In this document: positions 18,150 to 28,349 of the stretch, piece by piece
Layout of the letters: each line of letters opens with the position of its first letter
Numbering within the stretch: position 1 is the stretch's first letter
Assembly (NCBI GenBank): GCA_022447665.1
Contig: JAKVAQ010000005.1
Span: 1,448 to 65,447 of the forward strand
DNA length: 64,000 nucleotides
Direction: 5' to 3'
Origin: Crocinitomicaceae bacterium
Lineage (GTDB): Bacteria; Bacteroidota; Bacteroidia; Flavobacteriales_D; Crocinitomicaceae
The notes under the pieces: model-generated
Told to the model about the DNA's origin: nothing
What the model saw: the letters and a program-made list of their open reading frames with translations, nothing else
Database searches by the model: none
Program-made: the position numbers and the translations under genes

Positions 18150-21100
18150 ATGAGGATTTTTATAACACTCGTACTGTTTTTCTTAGGTTTTGGAAGTATA
18201 TCCTCTGCTTTCGGTCAAGAAATTAAAGAACATATTGGTTCCTATTACTTTCTAGAAAATAAAGGGCAATGGCCTAATGGTGTGCTCTATTGTGCTGAAC
18301 TAGATCAGGGAAAGATTTGGTTAGAGCAAGGTAGAATCATATATCAATTAAATGATTACTCCGAAGCAGAAGAAGCGCATCAGCACTTGCATAGCCACAA
18401 CCATAATGATGATCATAATGAAGGTGACGAAATTATATTAAAGCAAGAATTGTTGCTCGCTACTTTTGTAAATGCCAACAACAACGTTTCAACAACCCAT
18501 AAATATCCCACTACCTATTACAACAATTACTTTTTGGGAAATGATAAAAGCCATTGGGCTACTAATGTTCGAGGCTACAACCATGTAATGTATCATGATC
18601 TCTATAGTAAAATAGACTTATTGTTTTTTGAAAAAGACAATGATCTAAAATATGAGTACCATATTAAACCGGGCGGAAATCCAAATGAGATCTTAATCGA
18701 TTATCAAGGCTATAATAAGATAAAGATCAACAAAGAAGGACACCTAATGATCACAACAGACCTGGGTGAGTTTAAAGAAGAAAAGCCATACGCGTATCAA
18801 ATAAAAAACGGAAAGATTGTAGAGATCGAATGTTCTTTTGAGCTCGATGATAAAAACCGACTTTCATATGCACTCGGAACATACGACAATTCATTAGAAC
18901 TTATCATTGATCCCGTTTTAGTATTCGCAACATACTGCGGATCTATAACAGATAATTTTGGCATGACAGCTACCTATGCATATGACGGCAAAGGTTACAG
19001 TGGAGGTATGGTTTACGGAAATGCGTATCCTGCACCAGCACCAGCATGGAACACCACAACAAACATCACCGTTGTCGACCTTGCATCGCCAGTTACTACA
19101 GATGTATTTCTTTCAAAGTACTCTGAAGACGGGACCACAATGCTGTGGACAAATTTTATTGGAGGTGGAGATAATACCCAAGGTACAGAAACGGTACATA
19201 GTCTTATTTGCGATTTGGATGACAACGTATATTTATATGGGGTTACCTCGAGTACGGATTTCCCTATTGTTGATGGTTTTCAACCCGCTCATGCGGGCGG
19301 AAGTGGTATTGCTTTTGGTTCGACAGGAACAAATTTCGGTACGGTTGGAACTGATATTTATGTAGCCAAATTTAGTAGTGATGGGCTTGACCTCATGGGT
19401 TCTACTTACGTTGGAGGAAGTGGAAATGATGGTTTGAACTATGCCGTTTCAGCTGGCACCTATCCAGCTTCAGCATACGACTCTTTGACAACCAATTATG
19501 GTGATCAGTTCAGAGGCGAAATCATGCTTGATTCGGTCAATAATATTCTCGTGACGTCCTCAACACGATCGACCGATTTTCCAACCGTTTCTCCTTTTCA
19601 AGCAGCAAATGGAGGTCAGCAAGATGCCGTAGTCTTCACAATTGAAAATGACTTCTCAAGTTTATTGTTTTCATCCTATTTTGGAGGAAGTGAAAATGAT
19701 GCAGGTTATTCCGTTAAAATCGACTCCTCATTAAATATTGTTTTTGCTGGAGGAACAAGTTCAAACGACATTCCTGGAACGGCTGGAGGGATTCAACCCA
19801 CTTATAATGGAGGTAAAACGGACGGTTACGTTGCTAAGCTAAACATAGATGGCTCCACTTTGCTACAATCAACTTATGTAGGCACCAGTAGTTATGACCA
19901 AGTTTTCTTCGTTGAAGTTGACCGCTGGGACAATATTTATATCGTAGGACAAAGTTTGGGTTCTATGCCTGCAAGCCCCGGCGCCTATTCAAATCCTGGG
20001 AGTGCTCAATTTATCTGGAAGCTAGAACCTAATCTAGACGTCACGGAGTATACAACAGTTTTTGGCAGCGGTTCAGGAACAATTGACATCTCTCCTTCAG
20101 CATTTCTAGTTGATGTATGTGGAAACGTATATATCTCAGGTTGGGGAGCAAACATTCTTCTGCCGTTCCCACTATCGGGAATGCCTGTTACGCCCGATGC
20201 ATTTCAAGGAACATCCCCAAATGGATATGATTTTTACTTGTTCGTCTTAGAAAGAGATGCAAACGATATTCTTTACGGTAGTTACCTTGGCGGTGATGAT
20301 TCTAACGAACATGTAGATGGCGGTACATCAAGATTTGACAAATTTGGTATAGTGTATCAAAGTGTTTGCGGAGGTTGCGGAGGCAACTCCGATTTCCCGA
20401 CAACAACAGATGCATGGTCAGCTCTTAATTTAGCTGATAACTGTAATAACCTTTTGTTCAAGTTTGACTTTGAGTTAATTCCTGTTGCAGACTTTGAATT
20501 GAGTGATTTTGAAGGTTGCGCGCCTTTCACGTTCATCCTTGACAACGAAAGTAATGACACCATTAACTCCGTATGGACCTTTCCTCCTGAAGCTATAATT
20601 GTTAGTGGTGGAGTTAATCCAGAAATTATGTTTGAAGAACCTGGTGTTTACGAGATAATTGTATCCATAACAGACACTATATGTAATCTCACAGATACGG
20701 CAAAAAAAGTAGTCACGGTATACGATGCACTCGAACTTGAAGTGAGTAACGACACGGTAATTTGTGCCTCTTCAACATTTGATTTAACCGCAAATTCAAA
20801 TGGTTCTGCCACTAGTTTTATCTGGTCGGACCAAGCGGATTTTTCTAATGTTTTAAATGCTGGTGGACTTGACTCTACCATAAGTATTACCCCAACAGCT
20901 CCAACCACCTATTATGTGATGGCGAGTAACGGTTGGCCACTTTGTGACTTAATAGATTCCGTTCAAGTTTTCTTTGTTGACGGTGCCATGGATGTGATTG
21001 GAGATACGATTATTTGTAGAGGAGATACCGTTGCTTTATATGCTACAAATCTTCTGCCCGGACTAACGACCTTAACTTATGAATGGAGCCCTACTGACTA

Positions 21101-21752
21101 CATGATTTCCCAGTTTGATAGTGTTGCCGTGGTCAATCCTCCAGTATCAATGTACTATTATGTAACAGCAACAACTGATCTGGGATGTATTCTCAGAGAT
21201 TCCGTTTGGGTAGAGGTTAATTACATAGACCCTGCTACCTTAAATGCAACAGCAACTCCTGACACTATTCCTGAGGGAGATGTTACCACCCTCAACATTG
21301 AACCTGGAGGGTATGGTTATTTTTGGTTTCCACCCGATTTAGTAGATGACCCAACCGCTCAAACCACTGGTACGGGAGCGATAGACGAAACAACTGAATT
21401 CGAGGTTATTGTTAGTGATGGTGTTTGTGCTTCTCGAACACAAGTACTTGTCCATACCTATGAATTTATATGTGGAGACGTTTACATCTACGTACCAAAT
21501 GCTTTTTCACCTAACGGCGACGGCAACAATGACATGCTCTATGTGCGGGGGCTGAATCTTCTAGAACTCGAACTTAAAATATTTGATCGCTGGGGAGAAA
21601 TGGTATTCGAATCAACGGATCAAAGTGTGGGCTGGGACGGCACATTTAGAGGGAAAGATCTTGATCCTGACGTTTATGTGTATCACCTTCGGGTTATTTG
21701 TTTTGATGAGCAAGCAAACCTAATCAAGGGTAACATCACTTTAATTAGATAA
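18150..21752 (+). CDS. Large SBBP/PKD surface protein with T9SS type-B C-terminal domain
   Basis: 1200 aa. Order: signal peptide (1-22, ending SSAFGQ); DUF7948-like domain (about 30-250) with a His-rich loop near residue 80; SBBP beta-propeller-like repeats (about 255-640: GSTYVGGSGNDG, FSSYFGGSENDAG, QSTYVGTSSYDQ, YGSYLGGDDSNEH); a cysteine-rich SVCGGCGGNSDFPTT segment; PKD/Ig-like domains (about 780-1080); and a C-terminal gliding-motility-type sorting domain (about 1110-1200) beginning PNAFSPNGDGNNDML and ending GNITLIR. The tail is the T9SS type-B signal, so the protein should be moved to the cell surface, probably by the PorP/SprF protein encoded 2 bp downstream. Function unknown; adhesion is a reasonable guess. 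Paralogue of the gene at the left edge. Confidence 0.9.
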   Translation: MRIFITLVLFFLGFGSISSAFGQEIKEHIGSYYFLENKGQWPNGVLYCAELDQGKIWLEQGRIIYQLNDYSEAEEAHQHLHSHNHNDDHNEGDEIILKQELLLATFVNANNNVSTTHKYPTTYYNNYFLGNDKSHWATNVRGYNHVMYHDLYSKIDLLFFEKDNDLKYEYHIKPGGNPNEILIDYQGYNKIKINKEGHLMITTDLGEFKEEKPYAYQIKNGKIVEIECSFELDDKNRLSYALGTYDNSLELIIDPVLVFATYCGSITDNFGMTATYAYDGKGYSGGMVYGNAYPAPAPAWNTTTNITVVDLASPVTTDVFLSKYSEDGTTMLWTNFIGGGDNTQGTETVHSLICDLDDNVYLYGVTSSTDFPIVDGFQPAHAGGSGIAFGSTGTNFGTVGTDIYVAKFSSDGLDLMGSTYVGGSGNDGLNYAVSAGTYPASAYDSLTTNYGDQFRGEIMLDSVNNILVTSSTRSTDFPTVSPFQAANGGQQDAVVFTIENDFSSLLFSSYFGGSENDAGYSVKIDSSLNIVFAGGTSSNDIPGTAGGIQPTYNGGKTDGYVAKLNIDGSTLLQSTYVGTSSYDQVFFVEVDRWDNIYIVGQSLGSMPASPGAYSNPGSAQFIWKLEPNLDVTEYTTVFGSGSGTIDISPSAFLVDVCGNVYISGWGANILLPFPLSGMPVTPDAFQGTSPNGYDFYLFVLERDANDILYGSYLGGDDSNEHVDGGTSRFDKFGIVYQSVCGGCGGNSDFPTTTDAWSALNLADNCNNLLFKFDFELIPVADFELSDFEGCAPFTFILDNESNDTINSVWTFPPEAIIVSGGVNPEIMFEEPGVYEIIVSITDTICNLTDTAKKVVTVYDALELEVSNDTVICASSTFDLTANSNGSATSFIWSDQADFSNVLNAGGLDSTISITPTAPTTYYVMASNGWPLCDLIDSVQVFFVDGAMDVIGDTIICRGDTVALYATNLLPGLTTLTYEWSPTDYMISQFDSVAVVNPPVSMYYYVTATTDLGCILRDSVWVEVNYIDPATLNATATPDTIPEGDVTTLNIEPGGYGYFWFPPDLVDDPTAQTTGTGAIDETTEFEVIVSDGVCASRTQVLVHTYEFICGDVYIYVPNAFSPNGDGNNDMLYVRGLNLLELELKIFDRWGEMVFESTDQSVGWDGTFRGKDLDPDVYVYHLRVICFDEQANLIKGNITLIR

Positions 21753-21754
21753 GA

Positions 21755-22765
21755 TTGAGAAAGTTAATTACGGCAATATTTTTTTCATTTGCTGCATGGG
21801 CTCCTCTCATGGGACAGGATATCCATTTTTCTCAATTCCATATGAATCCTGTTTATCTAAATCCTGCACTAACGGGTAATTTTGATGGCGATTGGAGATT
21901 CACCGGAAATCAAAGAAGTCAATGGAGATCTGTTAGTCGTCCTTACAATACTATTGCGCTATCCGCCGAAAACAGAGAACAACATTTATTACCGGGTTTA
22001 TTTTACGCAGCAAATCTAGTTCATGATGCTGCTGGAGATGGGGATTTAAGAACAATTGAGTTTAATCTATCCGCATCTTACCAAAGATTCCTTGATAAAG
22101 ATTCTATTCACAGCATAACTCCAGGTATTCAATTTGGAATTAACCATCGAAATATTGATTTCTTACAATTAAATTTCGACGAACAGTTTAATGGCTTTTA
22201 TTTTGATCCGACCCTTCCAGTATCGGAATCGTTTATGGTATCCCGAAGAACTGGCTTTAATTTCTCAGTAGGTGGAATGTATAAATTTCAACCCGAAGAA
22301 CGGAAAGAACTCGTAGCTGGAATTGCACTTTTCAATATCCCTCAAGTTGGACAATCGTTTTTTGGAAATGATGGAATTAAAAGAGATAGAAGATTCGTTT
22401 TTCATGCTCGAGGGCTTTATGACCTGAACTTCGAATGGGATTTACAGCCCGCTTTATTTATGCAGTTTCAAGGCACATATAGGGAAATTGTATTTGGGTC
22501 AAACGTGCGCTATATATTTACGGACAAAAAAGGAGAATTCATGGCACCTTACGCAGGTTTATGGTTTAGAAATAGAGATGCTCTTTATTTACAAGTTGGA
22601 GCTTATTATAATTCATGGATATTTGGCATAAGTTATGATGTGAATGTATCACAACTAGTCCCTGCTAGTAATGTGCGTGGTGGATTAGAATTTTCGGTTC
22701 AATATATTCTCAAACTCTTCAAACCTAAAAAAATTCAGCACAGAATTTGTCCTGATTATTTATAA
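21755..22765 (+). CDS. PorP/SprF family T9SS outer-membrane protein
   Basis: 336 aa. A signal peptide ends near MGQDIHFSQF; the PorP/SprF opening FSQFHMNPVYLNPALTGNFDGDWR (shown here only in part: NPVYLNPALTG) is diagnostic, and the rest is a membrane barrel with strands such as NLSASYQRFL and VGAYYNSWIFGISYDVN. SprF-type proteins are needed for secretion or attachment of the type-B cargo encoded next to them. The start is a TTG two bases after the cargo stop; I see no ATG nearby that keeps the signal peptide. Confidence 0.92.
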   Translation: MRKLITAIFFSFAAWAPLMGQDIHFSQFHMNPVYLNPALTGNFDGDWRFTGNQRSQWRSVSRPYNTIALSAENREQHLLPGLFYAANLVHDAAGDGDLRTIEFNLSASYQRFLDKDSIHSITPGIQFGINHRNIDFLQLNFDEQFNGFYFDPTLPVSESFMVSRRTGFNFSVGGMYKFQPEERKELVAGIALFNIPQVGQSFFGNDGIKRDRRFVFHARGLYDLNFEWDLQPALFMQFQGTYREIVFGSNVRYIFTDKKGEFMAPYAGLWFRNRDALYLQVGAYYNSWIFGISYDVNVSQLVPASNVRGGLEFSVQYILKLFKPKKIQHRICPDYL

Positions 22766-22774
22766 CCTTGTTCT

Positions 22775-25018
22775 ATGACTAAGCAAACCTTTTGGTTACT
22801 TCTTATGATTTCGATAAGTGCATTTTCAGCACTAGGACAATCTTACACCCAATATGTTGAGTTTGCTGATCAAAAAATGATTGAAAACGATTACCATCAG
22901 GCTATAGTATATTATGAAAAGGCCATGGGATTTGACTCTACCTCTGTAGAAATTCTTTGGAAATATGCGGAAGCACAACGTAGGTATAAAGATTATCCTA
23001 AAGCCGAACTTTACTATGCAAAAGTCTTTGATAAAGAAGGCGCTAAAATATACCCGGAAAGCATTTTTTGGTTAGCGACAATGCAACATTATAATGGCAA
23101 ATACGATGAGGCCATAGAGAACTGGAAAAAGGCAAAGAAAATTTATAAAAAAGATAGAAAAGGATACAAATACAAGAAATCACAACAAGAGGTAATTAGT
23201 TGTTTGTGGGCAAAGAAGGCGATTGTAGACACCGCTGATTTTATTGTAGAACCCATCGACATACCTGTGAATACTCCAGACGCAGAGCTCGCTCCCTTTA
23301 TCTATAACAACAAAATATATTACACTTCATTGAAAGCTGATTCAATAAACTTTGCCGAAGAAGTTTATACAAATGAATACACATTGCAGATTTACACAGC
23401 AGATCAGCAGGACAGTCTGTTCAATAATGTAACGCGGCTAAAGGACGTTTATGAACAGGACTTTCACAGTGCAAACGGCAGCTTTAGTCCTGATGGGAAG
23501 CGATTCTATTTTTCTCGCTGCAATAAAAACTATTCGTGCAAAATCTTTGTAGGAAAAGTAGAAGGTGAAAAAATTATAGATATTGATAGTCTCGGCGAAG
23601 TCATAAATGCTCCAGGAGCAATTACTACCATGCCTCATGTTACGGAAATTGATGGTAAAGAATATTTGTTCTTTTGTTCAAACAGAGAAAAAACGCAAGG
23701 TGGACTAGATATATGGTGGAGTCAGATTAAAAACGGTAATCAATACACAAAAGCAAGAAACTGTGGACGTTCGGTAAACACTAAAGACGACGATATATGC
23801 CCATTTTACGATAATGAAAATGATCGTCTTTATTTTAGTAATTCGTGGTTTCCTGGGTTTGGAGGACACGATATTTTTTATGCAAAAAATCAAGACATGC
23901 GATTTTTAGAGCCAACGAATCTTGGCTTACCCATAAACTCTGCTCAGAACGACACCTACTATTCAATAGACCCGAACAACGAAACTTATTATTTCTCAAG
24001 TAATAGATACGGGGTTAGTTTCTCCAAAAATCCAACCTGTTGTAATGATATTTTTAGAGTTACCCCAATCGTAGACCACATACCAGATCGTTTTGAATCA
24101 TTATACGATCTCAACAAACATCTACCTGTGACCTTATACTTTCATAACGATGAACCTGACCCAAGAACTCGAGATACCACTACAGATTTAACGTATACAG
24201 AATCTTACGACGCTTATATTGATTTAAAAGACAAATACAAAAAGGAATATTCAAAAGGGTTAAATGGAGATGAAGCGGAAGAAGCGAAAGAAGATATAGA
24301 TGATTTCTTCATTGAATATGTAGAGCAAGGCATTAAAGATTTAGCTGAGTTCACACGTTTATTGATAATTGAACTAGAAAAGGGCTACGAAATTGAAGTG
24401 ACCGTGAAAGGATTCGCCAGTCCGCTAGCGCAAACCGATTACAATGTAAACTTAACAAAAAGGAGAATCTCCTCATTGGTTAATTATCTTGGGGATTATG
24501 AGGAAGGAAGATTTTTACCGTATCTAGAAGGCACTTCTGAAAATGGAGGAAGGTTAACTTTTGTACAAATACCCTTTGGTGAGTATACTGCAAACACTCT
24601 AATCTCTGACAATCCGAATGAGCAAAAAGAATCAATATACAGCCGACGTGCTGCCTTAGAACGAAAAATTGAAATTCAATCTGTTTCACTCGTCACCCAA
24701 GATTCCAGTTATGCTGAAATGAAGTTTGTAAAACAAGTACATGATTTCGGAGAAAGTACAAAAGGAAAAGAACTTACTTACACTTTTGAGTTCACCAATA
24801 CGGGCGATGAAACGTTAATTATTGAGAACTCAGAATCTGATTGCTCATGTTTAACCTATACCTTATCCAATACCACAGTTGAACCAGGTGAACAAGGCAA
24901 AATTGAGATTAAACTGAATACAACTGACCTCTCTGGACTTACAGTCCGACATATTGTGCTCCAAACAAATCTGAAGAATAAGGAAAAGGTAATCTCAGTG
25001 ACTACGGAGGTAAAATAA
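22775..25018 (+). CDS. TPR / PD40 / OmpA-like protein with C-terminal DUF1573 domain
   Basis: 747 aa. Signal peptide (1-21, ending SALGQ); TPR-like helices (about 25-135, YYEKAMGFDS and AELYYAKVFDKEGA); PD40 beta-propeller blocks (about 150-440, FSPDGKRFYFSRC, YLFFCSNREKTQGG, LYFSNSWFPGFGGHDIF); an OmpA-like peptidoglycan-binding region with an insertion (about 540-640, VTVKGFASPLAQTDYN, LTKRRI, RRAALERKIEI); and a DUF1573 beta-sandwich (about 650-747, HDFGESTKG, SDCSC). It resembles periplasmic T9SS accessory proteins of the SprE/PorE-like OmpA-PD40 group. The DUF1573 fusion is unusual. Third gene of the cargo-SprF module, 9 bp after the SprF-like gene. Confidence 0.85.
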   Translation: MTKQTFWLLLMISISAFSALGQSYTQYVEFADQKMIENDYHQAIVYYEKAMGFDSTSVEILWKYAEAQRRYKDYPKAELYYAKVFDKEGAKIYPESIFWLATMQHYNGKYDEAIENWKKAKKIYKKDRKGYKYKKSQQEVISCLWAKKAIVDTADFIVEPIDIPVNTPDAELAPFIYNNKIYYTSLKADSINFAEEVYTNEYTLQIYTADQQDSLFNNVTRLKDVYEQDFHSANGSFSPDGKRFYFSRCNKNYSCKIFVGKVEGEKIIDIDSLGEVINAPGAITTMPHVTEIDGKEYLFFCSNREKTQGGLDIWWSQIKNGNQYTKARNCGRSVNTKDDDICPFYDNENDRLYFSNSWFPGFGGHDIFYAKNQDMRFLEPTNLGLPINSAQNDTYYSIDPNNETYYFSSNRYGVSFSKNPTCCNDIFRVTPIVDHIPDRFESLYDLNKHLPVTLYFHNDEPDPRTRDTTTDLTYTESYDAYIDLKDKYKKEYSKGLNGDEAEEAKEDIDDFFIEYVEQGIKDLAEFTRLLIIELEKGYEIEVTVKGFASPLAQTDYNVNLTKRRISSLVNYLGDYEEGRFLPYLEGTSENGGRLTFVQIPFGEYTANTLISDNPNEQKESIYSRRAALERKIEIQSVSLVTQDSSYAEMKFVKQVHDFGESTKGKELTYTFEFTNTGDETLIIENSESDCSCLTYTLSNTTVEPGEQGKIEIKLNTTDLSGLTVRHIVLQTNLKNKEKVISVTTEVK

Positions 25019-25045
25019 AAAAGGGATGCTTTCGCACCCCTCTCA
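25015..25045. terminator. Terminator between convergent genes
   Basis: Hairpin AGGGATGC-TTTC-GCACCCCT with one mismatch. On the minus strand it is followed by six T, so it mainly ends the DUF4920 gene; it may also act on the T9SS module. Confidence 0.7.
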
Positions 25046-25065
25046 TTTAATAGTATAAATTCTCG

Positions 25066-25647
25066 CTAGTTCTTAGCAACTAAGATTGCATCACATTCGA
25101 AAGTAGTTTCGATTTTATCTTCAGTAATAGCATCATATTCTTCTTGAGAAACTTCTTCGCCAGCTTCTTTTGCATCATCCAATAAATGCTTTTGGAAATC
25201 TATATCTAAAGTATCATTAACTGTTCTACCGTAAAGAATAGCTTGAGTACCGGCTGCTGTTTCTGTAGGGATCGTGAAATGATCTTTGAAGAAGACTCTT
25301 ATTGAACCTTCAGCACCATCGTTGAATGTAATCCAACAACCTGCCTTTTGACATACTTCTTCGATCTCTACCTTCACTTTACCTTCAAAAGAACCGTTTA
25401 CTTCAACTTCTGCCAACATAGTAGGCGAATCTATTTCAGTTCCCTCTGCATCAATACTTTCATAGCCATAAAGCGTGTAATCACCTTTATCTTCACCTTC
25501 AATCAAAACCGCTTCTTCTACAACCTCTTCAACTTCGGCCTCAGTCGTTGCTAGTGAATCACTTTCTTCATTTTCATTGGCTGTATCTTCAGCACCTCCA
25601 CAGGCAAATAATAATCCTGTTAATCCTAAAACAAAATACTTTTTCAT
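25066..25647 (-). CDS. DUF4920 lipoprotein
   Basis: 193 aa. Signal peptide ends in the lipobox LLFAC (Cys16), then GGAEDT and an acidic linker of about 30 residues. The remainder (about 50-190) matches DUF4920: TLYGYESIDAEGTEI, VCQKAGCWITFNDG, IRVFFKDHFTIP and the closing TTFECDAILVAKN. The two cysteines in CQKAGCW are a conserved feature of the family and might bind metal or form a disulfide. Periplasmic, membrane anchored; function unknown. Confidence 0.88.
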   Translation of the reverse strand: MKKYFVLGLTGLLFACGGAEDTANENEESDSLATTEAEVEEVVEEAVLIEGEDKGDYTLYGYESIDAEGTEIDSPTMLAEVEVNGSFEGKVKVEIEEVCQKAGCWITFNDGAEGSIRVFFKDHFTIPTETAAGTQAILYGRTVNDTLDIDFQKHLLDDAKEAGEEVSQEEYDAITEDKIETTFECDAILVAKN

Positions 25648-25663
25648 TATCCTAAATTTTGGG

Positions 25664-25671
25664 CAAAGTTA
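25664..25671 (-). promoter_or_regulatory. Putative -7 promoter element for the DUF4920 gene
   Basis: Minus strand TAACTTTG, exact match to TAnnTTTG, 16 bp before the start codon. No clear -33 element. Confidence 0.45.
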
Positions 25672-25682
25672 TACTTTTTACC

Positions 25683-25720
25683 ATGAAAAAAGGGATCGCC
25701 TTTCAACAAATCCCTTTTTC
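25683..25720 (-). terminator. Rho-independent terminator of hpd
   Basis: Arms AAAAAGGGAT and ATCCCTTTTT are perfect complements around a 13-base loop, about 25 bp after the hpd stop. On the minus strand the 3' arm runs into T-rich sequence. Confidence 0.8.
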
Positions 25721-25743
25721 CTATTAGCATTATTTAGAAGAAC

Positions 25744-26904
25744 TTATAAGGTTCCTCTTTTTTCTTGTTCTCTCTCAATCGATTCAAATAAGGCCTTAAA
25801 GTTACCTGCTCCAAATCCACGAGCTCCCATTCTTTGAATGATTTCGAAGAATAAAGTTGGTCTATCTTCAACAGGTTTTGTAAAAATCTGCAATAAATAA
25901 CCTTCTTCATCCGCATCAATCATGATACCAAGACTTTTTAATCTCTCAATATCTTCCGCCAATTTATGGTTATGCACCATTAGCCTTTCTGGAACAGCTT
26001 TGTAGTACTCATCTGGCGGTGTACTTAAGAATTCGACACCACTTGCACGCATTTTTGATACCGTATCAATTATATCATCAGTTGCAACTGCAATATGCTG
26101 AACACCCGGCCCTTCATAAAAGTCCAAGTACTCCTCAATTTGAGATTTCTTCTTTCCTTCAGCTGGTTCGTTAATAGGAAACTTAATTCTTCCGTTTCCA
26201 TTACTCATCACCTTACTCATTAATGCAGAATACTCTGTGTGAATCTGTTTATCATCAAATGAAAGGAAGTTTTCAAATCCCATTACATCCTCATACCATT
26301 TCACCCATGTGTTCATTTCTCCCCAACCTACATTTCCTACCATGTGGTCTATGTACTTTAATCCTTTCGACTCAGGGTTGTATTCTGATTCCCATTTAAC
26401 GAATCCAGGGAAGAAATCACCTTTATAGTTCTTACGCTCTACAAACATGTGAATAGTTTCACCATACGTATAAATACCTGCTCTTACAACTTCACCGTTT
26501 TCATCACTCTCAACGGTAGGTTCCATGTATGACTTTGCACCTCTTTTTGTGGTTTCTTCGTATGCTTTTCTGGCATCATCCACCCAAAGGGCAATAACTT
26601 TAACACCATCGCCATGCTTAACAATATGATCGTTAATTGGAGAAGATGAACTCAAAGGAGTCGTTAGAACTAATTTGATTTTATCCTGCTTTATAACATA
26701 TGAAACGCTATCCGTAGAACCCGTCTCAAGACCTCTATAAGCAAAGGATTCAAAACCAAAAGCTGTTTTATAAAAATGAGCTGCTTGTTTAGCATTGCCC
26801 ACATATAGTTCTACGTAATCTGTTCCTAAAAGCGGCAAGAAATCTTGCGCTCCTTCAAATATTTTTTCTAGACCGTAGTCTACATTTTTTAACTTATCTG
26901 ACAT
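25744..26904 (-). CDS. hpd: 4-hydroxyphenylpyruvate dioxygenase
   Basis: 386 aa. Non-haem iron enzyme converting 4-hydroxyphenylpyruvate to homogentisate in tyrosine breakdown. Two vicinal-oxygen-chelate domains: the N-terminal one (about 25-150, GTDYVELYVGNAKQAA) and the catalytic one (about 180-370). Iron ligands are visible as His in IDHMVGNVGWGE, His in GVQHIAVATDD and Glu in LFFEIIQRMG. The C-terminal gate helix segment GFGAGNFKALFESIE is typical. hmgA, which uses its product, lies upstream on the same strand, about 100 bp away. Confidence 0.97.
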   Translation of the reverse strand: MSDKLKNVDYGLEKIFEGAQDFLPLLGTDYVELYVGNAKQAAHFYKTAFGFESFAYRGLETGSTDSVSYVIKQDKIKLVLTTPLSSSSPINDHIVKHGDGVKVIALWVDDARKAYEETTKRGAKSYMEPTVESDENGEVVRAGIYTYGETIHMFVERKNYKGDFFPGFVKWESEYNPESKGLKYIDHMVGNVGWGEMNTWVKWYEDVMGFENFLSFDDKQIHTEYSALMSKVMSNGNGRIKFPINEPAEGKKKSQIEEYLDFYEGPGVQHIAVATDDIIDTVSKMRASGVEFLSTPPDEYYKAVPERLMVHNHKLAEDIERLKSLGIMIDADEEGYLLQIFTKPVEDRPTLFFEIIQRMGARGFGAGNFKALFESIEREQEKRGTL

Positions 26905-27006
26905 AATATTTTAATTTTTTTGTAATTCGTAACTTGTTTTCTAAATTGGGTTTTCCACGTGCTACTTACCACATTGCCATTGCATTTTGCATCATGACTT
27001 TTTATC

Positions 27007-28164
27007 TTAAATTATCCAAGACTTATAATAATCATCCACCTGAAGCTTTAGTGCCTCCTCCGTGATACTCATTGGCGCAAATGGATCAATCATTACTGCC
27101 AGTTCTTCTGTCTCTTTTTTACCTACACTTCTTTCGTAAGCACCTGGATGAGGACCATGAGGTATTCCTCCCGGATGAAGCGTAATCTGTCCTTTTTCAA
27201 TGTTATTTCTGCTCATAAAGTCACCATCAACATAATACAGTAACTCATCAGAATCAACATTACTATGATGATATGGAGCAGGAATTGCTTCTGGATGATA
27301 ATCATACAATCTAGGTACAAATGAGCACACTACGAATCCTGCAGATTCAAAAGTTTGATGCACCGGAGGTGGCTGGTGTACTCTACCTGTAATCGGCTCA
27401 AAATCATAAATTGAGAACGCGTACGGGTAATTATAACCATCCCAACCGACAACATCGAAAGGATGATTTCCATAGACGTACTCCCACATCATACCTTGTT
27501 TCTTAATTAAGACCTTAAACTCACCCTTTTCATCATGCGTTTGTAAATTCTCAGGTCCTCTAAAATCTCTTTCACAGAAAGGGGAATGCTCAAGTAATTG
27601 TCCAAAATTATTTCTGTAGCGTTTTGGAGTAAACATCGGATCAAAAGACTCTATGTAAAGTAATCTATTGTCTTCTCCATCGAAATCAATCTGATAAATT
27701 GTACCTCTAGGAATGATTAAATAATCTCCATATTTGAACTCAATATTACCATACATTGTTTTCAAAGTACCTGAGCCTATGTGCACGAATAACATCTCAT
27801 CTGCATCTCCATTTTTATAGAAGTAATCTTTTGAAAACTCCTTTGGCGCAGCTAAACCGATATGAAGACTGTTATTTACAAAAAGTGTTTTTCTACTTTC
27901 TAAAAAGTCTTGCTCCGGGTTTAATGTAAAACCTTTGAAGCTCAACGCCTTCATGTTTTTTTCTACGGCAATTTTAGGAGCTACCGATCCAATTTGACGC
28001 ACTTCGTTAACAACTGTTGGAGGATATATATGATAGATTAAAGAAGACATTCCAACAAATCCGGCCGTGCCGAATAGCTCCTCCTGATATAAACTACCAT
28101 CTGCCTTTTTAAAGGTAGTATGACGTTTATGCGGAATCTTCCCTCTTTTTTGATAAAACGGCAT
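27007..28164 (-). CDS. hmgA: Homogentisate 1,2-dioxygenase
   Basis: 385 aa, the shorter bacterial type. Opens the ring of homogentisate to maleylacetoacetate. Cupin-fold blocks include LFVHIGSGTLKTMYG, YGDYLIIPRGTIYQID, the iron-site region PAPYHHSNVDSDELLYY with His-His and Glu, and IPHGPHPGAYE with two further His. Same strand as hpd and only about 100 bp before it, so one tyrosine-catabolic unit. Fumarylacetoacetase and maleylacetoacetate isomerase are not in the window. Confidence 0.96.
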   Translation of the reverse strand: MPFYQKRGKIPHKRHTTFKKADGSLYQEELFGTAGFVGMSSLIYHIYPPTVVNEVRQIGSVAPKIAVEKNMKALSFKGFTLNPEQDFLESRKTLFVNNSLHIGLAAPKEFSKDYFYKNGDADEMLFVHIGSGTLKTMYGNIEFKYGDYLIIPRGTIYQIDFDGEDNRLLYIESFDPMFTPKRYRNNFGQLLEHSPFCERDFRGPENLQTHDEKGEFKVLIKKQGMMWEYVYGNHPFDVVGWDGYNYPYAFSIYDFEPITGRVHQPPPVHQTFESAGFVVCSFVPRLYDYHPEAIPAPYHHSNVDSDELLYYVDGDFMSRNNIEKGQITLHPGGIPHGPHPGAYERSVGKKETEELAVMIDPFAPMSITEEALKLQVDDYYKSWII

Positions 28165-28349
28165 AAAATATTTTTATAGTGAATAGATGATTTAACTGAT
28201 TATTGCATCAGTATCATTCCGGGTTTCGCTTAATACGAAAATGAAACCCCTCCTTTATATGTGAAAATGGGTCATTCATAACCATCTAAGGGTTAACAAA
28301 TATAAAGAATTGTTTTTGACCATCAAACTGATATAAATCAGGAAATAAA

